Notes: generated by a model not told the origin, from the letters alone. A stretch of DNA of 55,931 nt from Coriobacteriaceae bacterium (GCA_902362275.1 CABIWB010000002.1:107194-163124); one strand, 5' to 3'; numbered from the stretch's first letter, positions 16,024 through 25,906 are shown. Program-made: numbers and translations.

Positions 16024-18336
16024 ATGGCTGGTAATCACTTTAAGGGCAGCGATAGCGGCCGTCCTGCAGTTCCGCCGCGTCCGAACGGGGCTGGTAAGGC
16101 CGGCACGCCGGGCGGCGCTGGACAGGGCGGTTCCGGTAAGCGCGTGTCCCCGGGCGAGACGGCGATGTTTACCGCTCTGTACGAGCAGTCTCAAAAGGCA
16201 AAAAAGACCGGCCGTGCAAGAGGGAATGTCTTTGCGGGCGGTGCAACCTCCGCGTCGCAGCCGAGCGGGGCTCCTTCGGCACCTGCGAACAACGCAGGTG
16301 CTGCCAACGCCGCGAATGCTGCCGGCAACGTTAATGCCGGCAAGGCCGCCAACAATACTTCCTCTGCCGGTGGCGCGGGGCTTACGGGTAACCTTGGCAC
16401 GATCTACACCGGCGCCTCCGAGACTGGCACGTTCGCCCGCCTGGATGATAGCGGTGCCGAGTTTGCGGGCTCGGGATCCAAGGAAGATTATTACGATTTT
16501 GGCTTGAACTACGGTAGCGACGCTTCGTCGAGTTCGACCTCTGACGGTCTGGTCCGTCATCGCCATCGCAAGGGCGAGGGCAAGAAGCGTCACACTGGCG
16601 CCATTATTGCCGCTGTAGTCGCGGTGCTTCTCGTTGCGCTTGGCGCAAGCGGCTTTATGCTGCTTAACTCGGCAAAGACCGTAAAGAGCGAAGCGAAGGA
16701 GGCTGTCGAGATCGTCGGTGGCCTTAAGGACAAGGTCACGTCGGGCGATTTTTCGACGCTGCCTGACGACGCGAAGAAGATCGATGAGCTCTGCGACAGC
16801 ATGAAGGCGGAGACTTCGAGCCCGCTGTGGACGGCGGCTTCGTTTATCCCTGTGTATGGCAGTGACATCAACGCAGCCCGCACCATGATCGACGCCCTGT
16901 CCGACGTCTCGAGCAATGCGCTGGTTCCCATGGCCGATAACCTTTCGCAGGCCACGCCCGGCAAGCTGTTCCAGGACGGCATGATTAACGTGTCCGCGCT
17001 GCAGGCGGTCGCCGATTCGCTTTCCAGCAGTTCGAAGGTGTTCAAGAGCGCCAACGAGAAGGTCCAGGGCATTGGCGATACTCATATTTCTCAGGTGACC
17101 GAGCTGGTCGATAAGGCCAAGGACGGCTTTGCCACCCTCAACGGTGCGGTTGACGCGGCGGAGAAGGTCGCCCCCGTCCTTCCCCAGATGCTCGGCGCCA
17201 ACGGCCAGACGCGCAACTACCTTGTGTACGCCATGAACAACGTCGAGATTCGTGCCTGCGGCGGCTTTGGCGGTTCGCAGGGCCTGATTTCGGTCACCGA
17301 CGGCCAGATGTCGATTGGCGAGTTTGTTCCCCGCATTGGACTCAGTGAGGATGAGGCAGTCGAGAGCGTCGACGAAGAGGATGAGGCACTGTTCGGCAAC
17401 CACAGTAACCTGTACAACTCGGGCAATACCTATTCGCCTGATTGGCCCCGCAACTCGCAGCGTGTCGCAGCCCTGTGGAAATCTCAATATGGCCAGGACG
17501 TTGACGGCGTCGTGGGTATCGACCCGGTGTTCCTGCAGTATCTGCTGGGCCTGGTCGGTAACGTGTCACTGCCCGACGGAACGGTTGTCGACGGTACCAA
17601 CGCTGCAAAGGTCCTCATGCACGATGTGTACTGGAACTATCCGGTCGAGGAGTCTGACGGCATCTTTGCATCCGTCGCCAGCGCTGCCTTCGACAAGATT
17701 CTTGGCGGTATCGGCGATGTCGATGTTGCGAAGCTTGTCAGCGCCGTTGAGCGCGGTGCCGAAGAGGGCCGCCTGATCGCTTGGATGAGAAACGATGATG
17801 AGCAGAATGCCATCAAAGAGACGGGCATTGACGCTTCGCTGCCCGATCCGGATGATCCGAGTGCCGATCCCGTTGCCGGCGTTTACTTTAACAACCTGAG
17901 CTTCTCCAAGCTCGACTGGTATCTGAACGCCGACACGCAGATTGGCCAGGGCGTGAAGAACGGCGACGGCACGTGCTCCTATCGCATCACCGTTACCCTG
18001 ACGAACATCATGACGCAGGAGGAGGCTGGCAAGCTGCCCGACTACGTTGCGGCGAGCGCACCCGATGCCGCGCGTGACGACGAGCGTCTGAATGTCTCGT
18101 TGTTTGCCCCGACGGGCGGCAACATTACTGATCTGACCGTCGAGGGCACCCAGTTTGGTCTTGGCGCCGCTACGTGGCATGGAATCCCCTTCTATTCGGG
18201 CACCGTTGACCTGCATGCTGGCGAGACGACGACGATCACGTATACGCTGACCACGTCGGCCGAGGCGGGGGACAAGCCGCTTACGCTGCGTCAGACTCCT
18301 ACATGCCAGGCGGCTCGCGACAGCGCGTCGGCGTAG
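16024..18336 (+). CDS. DUF4012-domain membrane-anchored protein
   Basis: A 770-residue protein. Residues 1-190 are a low-complexity, Gly/Ala/Asn/Ser-rich cytoplasmic region. One membrane helix spans residues 192-214 after a basic stretch (RHRHRKGEGKKRH). The large outside part contains the DUF4012 core: RNYLVYAMNNVEIRACGGFG, then WPRNSQRVAALW and DGVVGIDPVFLQYLLGLVG. DUF4012 proteins of Gram-positive bacteria occur with cell-wall or exopolysaccharide genes and share the LytR-like idea of an extracellular ligand-handling domain, but their biochemistry is not settled. GAGGAT lies 6 nt before this ATG; a start nine codons earlier lacks one. Confidence 0.85.
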   Translation: MAGNHFKGSDSGRPAVPPRPNGAGKAGTPGGAGQGGSGKRVSPGETAMFTALYEQSQKAKKTGRARGNVFAGGATSASQPSGAPSAPANNAGAANAANAAGNVNAGKAANNTSSAGGAGLTGNLGTIYTGASETGTFARLDDSGAEFAGSGSKEDYYDFGLNYGSDASSSSTSDGLVRHRHRKGEGKKRHTGAIIAAVVAVLLVALGASGFMLLNSAKTVKSEAKEAVEIVGGLKDKVTSGDFSTLPDDAKKIDELCDSMKAETSSPLWTAASFIPVYGSDINAARTMIDALSDVSSNALVPMADNLSQATPGKLFQDGMINVSALQAVADSLSSSSKVFKSANEKVQGIGDTHISQVTELVDKAKDGFATLNGAVDAAEKVAPVLPQMLGANGQTRNYLVYAMNNVEIRACGGFGGSQGLISVTDGQMSIGEFVPRIGLSEDEAVESVDEEDEALFGNHSNLYNSGNTYSPDWPRNSQRVAALWKSQYGQDVDGVVGIDPVFLQYLLGLVGNVSLPDGTVVDGTNAAKVLMHDVYWNYPVEESDGIFASVASAAFDKILGGIGDVDVAKLVSAVERGAEEGRLIAWMRNDDEQNAIKETGIDASLPDPDDPSADPVAGVYFNNLSFSKLDWYLNADTQIGQGVKNGDGTCSYRITVTLTNIMTQEEAGKLPDYVAASAPDAARDDERLNVSLFAPTGGNITDLTVEGTQFGLGAATWHGIPFYSGTVDLHAGETTTITYTLTTSAEAGDKPLTLRQTPTCQAARDSASA

Positions 18337-18373
18337 GGTTTTTCTGGTAGCGCAGATAATCGAATACCATTTT

Positions 18374-18406
18374 GGGGCGGACAGGCAATCTGTTCGCCCC
18401 TATTTT
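18374..18406 (+). terminator. Terminator between the DUF4012 gene and glmM
   Basis: An 11-bp stem with one G-U pair (18374-18384 with 18390-18400), a 5-nt loop, then TATTTT. It lies only 14 nt before the glmM ATG, so glmM either depends on read-through or has a promoter inside the upstream gene. Confidence 0.75.
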
Positions 18407-18419
18407 GTAAGGAGAGCGC

Positions 18420-19751
18420 ATGAAGTACTTTGGCACCGACGGCTTTCGCGGTGAGGCCAACGTTGGGCTGACGGTAGAGCACGCGTATAAGATTGGCCGT
18501 TTTGTGGGCTGGTATTATGGCGCCAACCGCAGTGCTAAGGCGCGCGTCATCGTGGGCAAGGACACGCGTCGTTCGAGCTACATGTTCGAGGCGGCGCTGG
18601 TGAGCGGCCTGGTCGCGAGCGGTGCGGACGCCTATATGCTGCACGTGATCCCCACGCCGGGCGTAGCGCATCAGACCGTGGAAGGCTGCTTCGATTGCGG
18701 CATCATGATCAGCGCGAGCCACAACCCGTTTTGCGATAACGGCATTAAGCTTGTCAACAGCGACGGCTTTAAGATGGACGAGGACGTACTGGAGCTCATC
18801 GAGGACTATATCGATGGCAAGAGCGAGGTGCCGCTGGCCACGGGCAACCATATCGGCGCCACGGTGGACTACATGCAGGGCCGCAACCGCTACATTGCTT
18901 CGCTCATCGCCAGCGCGAACTTTTCGCTGCAGGGCGTCAAGATCGGTATTGACTGCGCCAACGGCTCGGCTTCCTCGGTGGCCAAGCCAGTGTTCGACGC
19001 GCTGGGCGCCGACGTGCGCGTGATCAACGCCGCGCCCGATGGCTTTAACATCAACGTCGACTGCGGCTCCACGCATATGGAGCGCCTGCAGCGCCATGTG
19101 GTGGAGCAGGGCCTGGACGTGGGCTTTGCCTACGACGGCGATGCCGACCGCTGCTTGGCCGTGGATGAGCGCGGTCGCGTGGTAGACGGCGACCAGATCC
19201 TGTACGTGTGCGGCGTGTATCTGAACAAGCACGGGCGACTCTCGGGCGGTACCGTGGTGCCGACGATTGCCAGCAACTTTGGCCTGGTCAAGTCGCTGGA
19301 GCTTGCCGGTCTGAGCGCCGTGACCAGCGGCGTGGGCGACCGTCACGTGTATGCCAAGATGCGCGAGGGCGGCTATAGCCTGGGTGGCGAGCAGACGGGC
19401 CATACGATCTTTGGCGATATCGAGCGCACGGGCGACGGCATTATGACCTCGCTGCGCGTGATGGAAGTGATTCGTGCCGAGCGCGAGACGCTCTCGCAGC
19501 TCACGGTTCCGTGCAAGCTGCTGCCGCAGGCGCAGGTGGCCGTGCACGTGGCGGACAAGGACGCCGCGCTCGAGAACATGGGCGTGCAGAACGCCATCGC
19601 CGAGGCCGAGGCTGCGCTGGCAGGCGAGGGCCGCGTGCTCGTACGCAAGAGCGGAACCGAGTCTGTGATTCGCGTTTTGGCCGAAGCCCCCGACCAAGCC
19701 GCCGCCGATGCCGCCATGAAGCGCATCGCAAGTGCTCTGGAAGCTCTATAG
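18420..19751 (+). CDS. glmM: Phosphoglucosamine mutase
   Basis: A 443-residue enzyme converting glucosamine-6-phosphate to glucosamine-1-phosphate for peptidoglycan precursors. The N-terminus is typical (MKYFGTDGFRGEAN). Ser100 in ISASHNPF is the phosphorylated catalytic residue, DGDADRC binds the Mg ion, GGEQTGH is the sugar-binding loop, and RKSGTES is the phosphate-binding loop. AAGGAGAG lies 4 nt before the ATG. Length is complete. Confidence 0.96.
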   Translation: MKYFGTDGFRGEANVGLTVEHAYKIGRFVGWYYGANRSAKARVIVGKDTRRSSYMFEAALVSGLVASGADAYMLHVIPTPGVAHQTVEGCFDCGIMISASHNPFCDNGIKLVNSDGFKMDEDVLELIEDYIDGKSEVPLATGNHIGATVDYMQGRNRYIASLIASANFSLQGVKIGIDCANGSASSVAKPVFDALGADVRVINAAPDGFNINVDCGSTHMERLQRHVVEQGLDVGFAYDGDADRCLAVDERGRVVDGDQILYVCGVYLNKHGRLSGGTVVPTIASNFGLVKSLELAGLSAVTSGVGDRHVYAKMREGGYSLGGEQTGHTIFGDIERTGDGIMTSLRVMEVIRAERETLSQLTVPCKLLPQAQVAVHVADKDAALENMGVQNAIAEAEAALAGEGRVLVRKSGTESVIRVLAEAPDQAAADAAMKRIASALEAL

Positions 19752-19861
19752 TTACGCGGTTTTACCAAACCGCGTAACTGCTCGACGCTGCAAACGGCCC
19801 CAAGCAGCAATCTGACGTTCAATTTCAAGGGCGCGACCAGAAGGTCAGCGCCCTTTCATTT
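19751..19861. terminator. Two hairpins after glmM
   Basis: A perfect 13-bp stem (19751-19763 with 19768-19780) begins on the last base of the glmM stop. A second hairpin (19827-19838 with 19843-19855, one bulged A) is followed by TTTCATTT. The second is the better terminator for glmM; both may also serve the convergent peptidase gene. Confidence 0.65.
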
Positions 19862-19956
19862 CACGTCACCTTGCTCGCTTAGGGTCGTTTTCGCTGACGT
19901 TGCCAAGACATTGGCGTCAACATGGTTGGCGTTGGCGATGGCGTGCTGGTCAATCC

Positions 19957-21525
19957 TTACAGTTGGTACAGCGTGGTGAACTTGTCCTGCAGGTAGCTGC
20001 AGTAGTAGCGGGCATCGAACGCCATGCCGCATGCGCCCTTGATGAGTTCCGGTGCGTCCTTGGCGCGGCCCCACTGCCAAATGTGCTCGCCCAGCCAGGC
20101 ACGGACGGGCGCCAGATCGCCGCTCGCGCAGGCACCGGTAAGGTCGACGCCGTCGCGACACATGGCCGGCACGAACATGGCGTCGTAGGCGCTGCCCAGC
20201 GCATAGGTGGGGAAGTAGCCAAACGAGCCACCGCTCCAGTGCGTATCCTGCAGGCAACCGTGCGTGTCGTCGGGAACGGGAATGCCCAGGTATTCGTCCA
20301 TAAAGCGATTCCAAAGCGCGGGGATATCCTTGGCCATGGCCTCGCCGGCAAACAGCATGCGCTCGATTTGGTAGCGCACCATAACGTGCAGCGGATAGGT
20401 GAGCTCGTCGGCCTCGGTGCGGATCAACGACGGCTGCGCGATGTTCACGGCGCGGTAGAGCGTGTCCTCGTCGACGTCGCCGTAGACTTCGGGTGCGTGG
20501 CGGCGCAGCACCTCGAGCAGCGGTCCCATAAAGGCGCGGCTGCGACCCACGGTGTTCTCGAAGAAGCGGCTCTGGCTCTCGTGGATGCCCATGGAGGTGC
20601 CACCTTCAAGACAGGTGCGCGCATAGGCAGGATCGACGCCCAGCTCGTACATGGCGTGTCCCGCCTCGTGGATGATGCTGTAGACGTTGGAGATGCAATC
20701 GTCCTCGTAGATGTGTGTCGCGATGCGCGCGTCACCCACGGCAAAGCCCTCGCTAAACGGGTGCTCGGTAAAAGCAAGCGTGGAGTCGTCCAGGTTCAGG
20801 CCGACAAGCTTCATAAGGTCGAAGCTCATGGCGCGCTGGGCGGCCTCGGGCACGCGGGCGTGCAAAAAGTCGGCATCGGGCTGCTGGCTGCGCTCGCCGA
20901 TGGCGTGCACGAGCGGCACGACCGTCGCCTTGACCTCATCGCAAAACGTATCGAAGCTCTTGGCGGAAAGGCCGCGCTCGTACTGGTCGAGCCAAACATC
21001 GTATGGGTCGCGCTTGGGGTCCATAAGTTCGGCCTGATGCTTGAGCTGGCCCACAATCTTGTCCACATAGGGCTCAAAGCTCGCCCAGTCGTTGGCCGCC
21101 TTTGCTTTATGCCACACGGCGTCGGCCTCGCAGGTGAGCCTGGTCCAGGCTTCGGCCTCCTCGGTAGGAATAACGCTTGCCTCGCGCTGGTCGCGGCCGA
21201 GCACGCGGATCTCGTCGAGCAGCTGCGGGTCGTCTACGTGTCCGCCTGCAACCGTCTCGCGCGCTAACGAGCGTACGAGCTCAACGGACTTCTCGCTGGT
21301 CAGTAGCTTGTGATGCTCGCCGGCAAGGGTTCCCATGGCGTCGGCGCGCGCTGCGGCGCCGTTGGCAGGAGCAATCGTCGCTCCATCGAACTCGGCAATC
21401 TTGAGCAGGTACTCGCGAGTCCACAGCTTGCCCTCGAGTTTGCGGAACTTTTTGACGGCCTTGTCAACTTTAGCGGCCTTGACGCCCTTGGCGGTCTTGG
21501 CCTTCTTATCGAGTTTCTTTCCCAT
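19957..21525 (-). CDS. M32-family metallocarboxypeptidase (carboxypeptidase Taq type)
   Basis: A 522-residue cytoplasmic carboxypeptidase. The zinc motif HEAGH is at residues 286-290 and the third ligand Glu316 in IHESQSR. Other M32 marks are HPFSEGFAVGDARI (255-268) and the GCLQDTHW segment near the C-terminus. The first 30 residues are a Lys-rich, low-complexity extension absent from most relatives. AAGGAT lies 6 nt before the ATG. It removes C-terminal residues from peptides, as other M32 enzymes do; the natural substrate is unknown. The gene is divergent from the pheS leader. Confidence 0.93.
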   Translation of the reverse strand: MGKKLDKKAKTAKGVKAAKVDKAVKKFRKLEGKLWTREYLLKIAEFDGATIAPANGAAARADAMGTLAGEHHKLLTSEKSVELVRSLARETVAGGHVDDPQLLDEIRVLGRDQREASVIPTEEAEAWTRLTCEADAVWHKAKAANDWASFEPYVDKIVGQLKHQAELMDPKRDPYDVWLDQYERGLSAKSFDTFCDEVKATVVPLVHAIGERSQQPDADFLHARVPEAAQRAMSFDLMKLVGLNLDDSTLAFTEHPFSEGFAVGDARIATHIYEDDCISNVYSIIHEAGHAMYELGVDPAYARTCLEGGTSMGIHESQSRFFENTVGRSRAFMGPLLEVLRRHAPEVYGDVDEDTLYRAVNIAQPSLIRTEADELTYPLHVMVRYQIERMLFAGEAMAKDIPALWNRFMDEYLGIPVPDDTHGCLQDTHWSGGSFGYFPTYALGSAYDAMFVPAMCRDGVDLTGACASGDLAPVRAWLGEHIWQWGRAKDAPELIKGACGMAFDARYYCSYLQDKFTTLYQL

Positions 21526-21668
21526 ACCGTATCCTTAATCTCGCAGGCCGAGCGCCGCAAGCGGGTGCGCGGCCAGTTTGCACAGCTACCTGCCTTGTAC
21601 CCAGCGCGAACAAAACGGAACGTGGCGATGCGCTCGCGAAATGTGTTATCCTATAGCCTAATGCGTTG

Positions 21669-21945
21669 ACGGAGAGGGTTTTGCCCGCCGCGTCGCCGGC
21701 AAGAGAGGGAAGGTCATGGGCTGCAAGCCTTCCTGCGGTGGCAAGGGCCAAGCGTTCACTCCCGAGCAGCAACCTCAACGGGCGCGCGGCCAGCTGCGGC
21801 GAAGCCCCAGTAGGGAAGCCGTGAGCCTCGCGATAAGGGGCGCAGAGTGGGCGCGGCGGGCCAGACATCCGCCGGGTCAAACAAGGTGGTACCGCGGAAT
21901 TCAACCGTCCTTGGGCAATGTACATGCCCGAGGGCGGTTTTTTGT
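21669..21945 (+). promoter_or_regulatory. T-box riboswitch (tRNA-Phe sensing) before pheS
   Basis: The leader carries the T-box core AGGTGGTACCGCG at 21884-21896. It is followed by a terminator of 15 bp with two G-U pairs (21903-21917 with 21925-21939) and six T (21938-21943). The T-box core can pair with the 5' side of the terminator to form the antiterminator. The specifier should be a Phe codon; TTC at 21755-21757, followed by A, is a plausible candidate near the base of stem I, but I cannot prove the fold. Uncharged tRNA-Phe would allow read-through into pheS. TATCCT or TATAGC near 21652 may be the -10. Confidence 0.9.
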
Positions 21946-22028
21946 TACCGAACCGGGCCGCACATCCGCAACATCGGGCGGCGTCAGCCGTCCCGGAGCG
22001 CGGATGCGCGAGAGACGAAAGGGAAGAC

Positions 22029-23105
22029 ATGAGTCTGATTGATGATCTGGTCAAACTCGAGGAAGAGGCCAAGGAGCTCGTCACTAGCGCTGACGACGCC
22101 GCCAAGCTCGAGGCCGCGCGCGTTGAGCTGCTCGGCCGCAAGGGCCGTATCACCGGCCTGATGCGCATGATGGGCAAGCTCGCCCCCGAGGATCGTCCCA
22201 TGATGGGCAAACGCGCCAACGAGATGCGCCAGCTGATCGAGGGTATGCTCGACGAGCGCACCACCGAGATGAAGGCCGCTGCCCTCAAGCACGCACTCGA
22301 GCACGAGGCCGTCGACATCACGCTGCCGGGCATCCGTCCGCAGATCGGTCACCAGCACCTGATCAAGCAGATCATCGAGGAGGCCGAGGACATCTTCTGC
22401 GGCATCGGCTACACCGTCGAGTCCGGCCCCATGGTTGATACCTCCTACTACAACTTCACCGCGCTCAACGCGCCTATGGATCACCCGAGCCGCTCGGCTC
22501 GCGACACGTTCTATGTGGTCGACAACAACCCCGGCAGCGTCGCGCATCCCGAGGCTCACGCTCACGGCGAGTCCGACGTGCTGCTGCGCACCCAGACCTC
22601 GGGCGTGCAGATCCACACCATGGAGTCGCAGAAGCCGCCCATCTACATGATCTGCCCGGGCACCGTCTACCGTCCCGACACGGCCGACGCCTGCCACCTG
22701 CCGCAGTTCAACCAGATCGAGGGCCTGGTCGTCGACGAGGGTATCACCTTTGGCGATCTTAAGGGCACGCTCGACTACTTTGTTAAGTGCATGTTTGGCG
22801 AGGATCGCAAGACGCGCTATCGCCCGCATTTCTTCCCCTTCACCGAGCCTTCTTGCGAGGTGGACGTGAGCTGCCACGTCTGCGGCGGCAAGGGCTGCAA
22901 CTTCTGCAAGCACAGCGGCTGGATCGAGATCTTGGGCTGCGGCATGGTCGACCCCAACGTTCTTATCAACTGCGGCATCGACCCCGAGAAGTACACCGGC
23001 TTCGCCTTTGGTATTGGCGCCGAGCGCGTCGCGGCACTGCGCTACGACCTGCCCGACCTCAGAACGCTCATGACTGGCGATATGCGCTTCTTGAATCAGT
23101 TCTAG
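22029..23105 (+). CDS. pheS: Phenylalanine-tRNA ligase alpha subunit
   Basis: A 358-residue class II synthetase subunit. An N-terminal coiled-coil for tRNA-Phe binding (residues 1-85) is followed by the catalytic core with GYTVESGPMVDTSYYNFTAL and motif 3 FAFGIGAERVAALRY. A Cys-rich insertion CHVCGGKGCNFCKHSGW near residue 290 is typical of many PheS proteins and probably binds zinc. The ATG at 22029 follows GAAAGGGA; the frame is open further upstream through the T-box but that part is leader. It is controlled by the T-box. Confidence 0.96.
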   Translation: MSLIDDLVKLEEEAKELVTSADDAAKLEAARVELLGRKGRITGLMRMMGKLAPEDRPMMGKRANEMRQLIEGMLDERTTEMKAAALKHALEHEAVDITLPGIRPQIGHQHLIKQIIEEAEDIFCGIGYTVESGPMVDTSYYNFTALNAPMDHPSRSARDTFYVVDNNPGSVAHPEAHAHGESDVLLRTQTSGVQIHTMESQKPPIYMICPGTVYRPDTADACHLPQFNQIEGLVVDEGITFGDLKGTLDYFVKCMFGEDRKTRYRPHFFPFTEPSCEVDVSCHVCGGKGCNFCKHSGWIEILGCGMVDPNVLINCGIDPEKYTGFAFGIGAERVAALRYDLPDLRTLMTGDMRFLNQF

Positions 23106-23117
23106 GCTGCGGCTTGC

Positions 23118-23202
23118 CCAAGCACGGCACCTCGGCGCTCATTCGTCGCTTGCGTACCAAAGTACGCGGCGCTCCTCTTTCGGGCCGATCTGCCGCACTT
23201 GG
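23118..23202. repeat. Structured pheS-pheT spacer
   Basis: The 184-nt gap between pheS and pheT holds an imperfect 12-bp inverted pair (23118-23129 with 23191-23202). Inside it is the hairpin GCGTAC-CAAA-GTACGC (23152-23167), and CGGCGCTC occurs twice around it. No promoter or reading frame is evident. It may be a dispersed intergenic element inserted within the operon. Confidence 0.45.
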
Positions 23203-23289
23203 ACAACCCTCGCTTTGTAAGGAATGTTCACAAAGTTGAAGTTTCCACCTGCATCTCTTCGCAGGCTTTCAGTATGAAAGGAGAGCTAG

Positions 23290-25743
23290 ATGCGTGTATC
23301 TTACGACTGGCTCAAGACCATGATCGATATTCCGGAGGATCCCAAGACCCTTTCGGACGAATATATCCGTACCGGCACCGAGGTCGAGGCGATCGACACC
23401 GTGGGCGAGTCCTTCGACCACGTGGTGACCGCCAAGGTGCTCACCAAGACCCCGCACCCCGATAGCGACCACATGTATGTGTGCTCGGTCGACGTGGGCG
23501 ACAAGAACCTCGACCCCGACGGCAATCCCGTTCCGCTGCAGATCGTCTGCGGCGCGCAGAACTTCGAGGCCGGCGACCACATCGTCACGGCAATGATCGG
23601 CGCCGTGCTTCCCGGCGACGTCAAGATCAAGAAGAGCAAGCTTCGCGGCGTTGTGTCCATGGGCATGAACTGCTCCGCGCGTGAGCTCGGCCTGGGTGGC
23701 GACCACTCCGGCATCATGATCCTGCCCGAGGATACGCCCTGCGGCATGCCGTTTGCCGAGTACGTGGGCTCGAGCGACACCGTGCTCGACTGCGAGATCA
23801 CGCCCAACCGCCCCGATTGCCTGTCCATGATCGGCATGGCCCGCGAGACCGGCGCCATCTTCGACCGCGATTTCCACGTTGAGCTGCCCGCCATCAAGGC
23901 CGAGACCGGCCGCGCGACCGACGACGAGCTTTCCGTCGAGATTGCCGACGAGGGCCTGTGCGACCGCTACGTCGCCCGCATCGTGCGCAACGTGAAGGTC
24001 GGCCCTTCGCCCGACTGGATGGTCAAGCGCCTCAACGCCCTGGGCGTGCGTCCGCACAACAACATCGTCGACATCACCAACTACGTGATGATGCTCACCG
24101 GTCAGCCGCTGCACGCCTTTGACCTCGACACCTTTGCCGAGCGCGATGGCCATCGCCGCGTGGTGGTTCGCGCCGCCCAACAGGACGAGAAGTTTACGAC
24201 CCTCGACGGCGAGGAGCGCGTGCTCGACGCCGGCATGGGCCTCATCACCGACGGCGAGCGTCCCGTGGCGCTGGCCGGCGTTATGGGCGGCATGGATTCC
24301 GAGATCGAGGACGATACCGTCGACGTGATGGTCGAGAGCGCCTGCTTCAACGCCGGCCGCACCTCGCACACCAGCCGCGACCTGTCGCTGATCTCTGACG
24401 CCTCCATTCGCTTTGAGCGTCAGGTCGATGAGACCGGTTGCGTGGATGTCGCCAACGTTACCTGCGCGCTGATCGAGGAGATCGCCGGCGGCGAGGTCGC
24501 TCCCGGCTACGTTGATGTGTTCCCCGCGCCCAAGACCATCGATAGCATCAAGCTGCGCTTGGCCCGCGTGCATGCCATCTGCGGTGCCGACATCGAGCCC
24601 GACTTTATCGAGCGCTCGCTCACCCGCCTGGGCTGCACCGTCGAGCGCGACGGCGAGGACTTTATGGTCACCCCGCCGAGTTTCCGCCCCGACCTGCTGC
24701 GCGAGATCGACCTGATCGAGGAGGTCCTGCGCCTATGGGGCATGGGCCGTGTGACGGCGACCATCCCAGCTGCCAAGAACCACATCGGCGGCTTGACCCG
24801 CGAGCAGAAGCTCACCCGCAAGGTCGGCGAGATCCTGCGCGCCTGCGGCCTCAACGAGACCACGACCTTTGGCTTTGCCGCTCCGGGCGACCTGGAGAAG
24901 ATCGGCATGTCCACCGAGGGCCGCGGCTGCCCCGTGGTGCTCATGAACCCGCTGGTGGCCGAGCAGACCGAGATGCGCCGCTCGCTGCTGCCGGGCCTGC
25001 TGCAATCCGTGGCCTATAACGAGGCCCATGGCACGCCCAACGTGCACCTGTACGAGGTCGGCAGCCTGTTCCACGGTCGCGAGAACGCCAGTCTGCCCAA
25101 GGAGACCAAGTCCGTGGCGGGTGTGCTCTCGGGCCAGTGGAGCGAGCAGTCTTGGAACATGAAGTACCGTAAGCTGCGTTTCTTCTTTGGCAAGGGCATC
25201 GTCGAGGAGTTGCTCGCCCAGCTGCGCATCGAGAAGGTTCGCTTCCGTCCCGTCGAGGGCGAGGGCTATGCCTTCTTGCAGCCAGGTCGTGCGGCTGAGG
25301 TTCTGTCCGGCGGCACCGTGCTGGGCTGGGTCGGCGAGATCCACCCCGAGGCACGCGAGGCTATGGGCATTGACGAGGTCGTCGTTGCCTTTGAGCTCGA
25401 TCTGGACAAGCTGATCAAGGGCGCCCGCAACCAGGAGAACTACCGTGAGTTCTCGCAGTACCCGGCCGTTGAGCACGACCTTGCTATCGTGGTCGACAAC
25501 ACTGTGACCTGCGAGGATCTCGAGCGTCGTATTACGAGTGCCGGAGGCAAGCTTCTCGAGGGCGTGCGTCTGTTCGACGTCTACCGCGATCCCATCCGCA
25601 TCGGAGCGGGCAAGAAGTCCATGGCCTTTGCGCTTACGTATCGCTCCGACGACCACACGCTTACCAGCGAAGAGGTCGAAAAGGCGCACCAGAAGATCGT
25701 CACCAAGGTGTGCAAGGGCGTAAACGGCGAGGTCCGCGGCTAG
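23290..25743 (+). CDS. pheT: Phenylalanine-tRNA ligase beta subunit
   Basis: An 817-residue subunit with the usual domain order: N-terminal substrate-recognition segment (MRVSYDWLKTMIDIP), EMAP-type tRNA-binding domain (about 40-155), B3/B4 editing domain (about 210-390), B5 domain (about 410-475), a catalytic-core-like domain, and the C-terminal anticodon-binding fold ending RSDDHTLTSEEVEKAHQKI. AAAGGAGAG lies 6 nt before the ATG. It pairs with PheS as an alpha2beta2 enzyme and proofreads mischarged Tyr-tRNA. Confidence 0.96.
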   Translation: MRVSYDWLKTMIDIPEDPKTLSDEYIRTGTEVEAIDTVGESFDHVVTAKVLTKTPHPDSDHMYVCSVDVGDKNLDPDGNPVPLQIVCGAQNFEAGDHIVTAMIGAVLPGDVKIKKSKLRGVVSMGMNCSARELGLGGDHSGIMILPEDTPCGMPFAEYVGSSDTVLDCEITPNRPDCLSMIGMARETGAIFDRDFHVELPAIKAETGRATDDELSVEIADEGLCDRYVARIVRNVKVGPSPDWMVKRLNALGVRPHNNIVDITNYVMMLTGQPLHAFDLDTFAERDGHRRVVVRAAQQDEKFTTLDGEERVLDAGMGLITDGERPVALAGVMGGMDSEIEDDTVDVMVESACFNAGRTSHTSRDLSLISDASIRFERQVDETGCVDVANVTCALIEEIAGGEVAPGYVDVFPAPKTIDSIKLRLARVHAICGADIEPDFIERSLTRLGCTVERDGEDFMVTPPSFRPDLLREIDLIEEVLRLWGMGRVTATIPAAKNHIGGLTREQKLTRKVGEILRACGLNETTTFGFAAPGDLEKIGMSTEGRGCPVVLMNPLVAEQTEMRRSLLPGLLQSVAYNEAHGTPNVHLYEVGSLFHGRENASLPKETKSVAGVLSGQWSEQSWNMKYRKLRFFFGKGIVEELLAQLRIEKVRFRPVEGEGYAFLQPGRAAEVLSGGTVLGWVGEIHPEAREAMGIDEVVVAFELDLDKLIKGARNQENYREFSQYPAVEHDLAIVVDNTVTCEDLERRITSAGGKLLEGVRLFDVYRDPIRIGAGKKSMAFALTYRSDDHTLTSEEVEKAHQKIVTKVCKGVNGEVRG

Positions 25744-25758
25744 GATTTGCGCTGGGAG

Positions 25759-25794
25759 CGCAGGACCCCTCGGCAGTTGCTGCGGGGTCCTGCG
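25759..25794 (+). terminator. Hairpin after pheT
   Basis: A perfect 11-bp stem (25759-25769 with 25784-25794) lies 15 nt after the pheT stop. It lacks a T-tract, so termination may be Rho-aided. A second hairpin (25855-25866 with 25874-25885, one G-U pair) followed by TTTT lies further down and overlaps the next promoter. Confidence 0.6.
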
Positions 25795-25867
25795 TGACCG
25801 CGGTGTTCGGAAAAGCCATTGCTGAGCCTGCATATATGACACACGCATTACATGACGGCGTGCTGCT

Positions 25868-25896
25868 TTGTAGGCAGCGCGCCGTTTTGCTATGAT
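25868..25896 (+). promoter_or_regulatory. Promoter of the Ni/Co transporter operon
   Basis: TTGTAG (25868-25873) and TATGAT (25891-25896) are spaced by exactly 17 nt. Transcription would start near 25903, just before the palindrome at 25907-25934. Confidence 0.75.
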
Positions 25897-25906
25897 AGCC
25901 CGCGGC

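Noticed and set aside
15994..17487. 497-codon minus-strand frame opposite the DUF4012 gene
   Set aside because: The DUF4012 protein is recognisable on the plus strand; the opposite frame has no start signal or domain.
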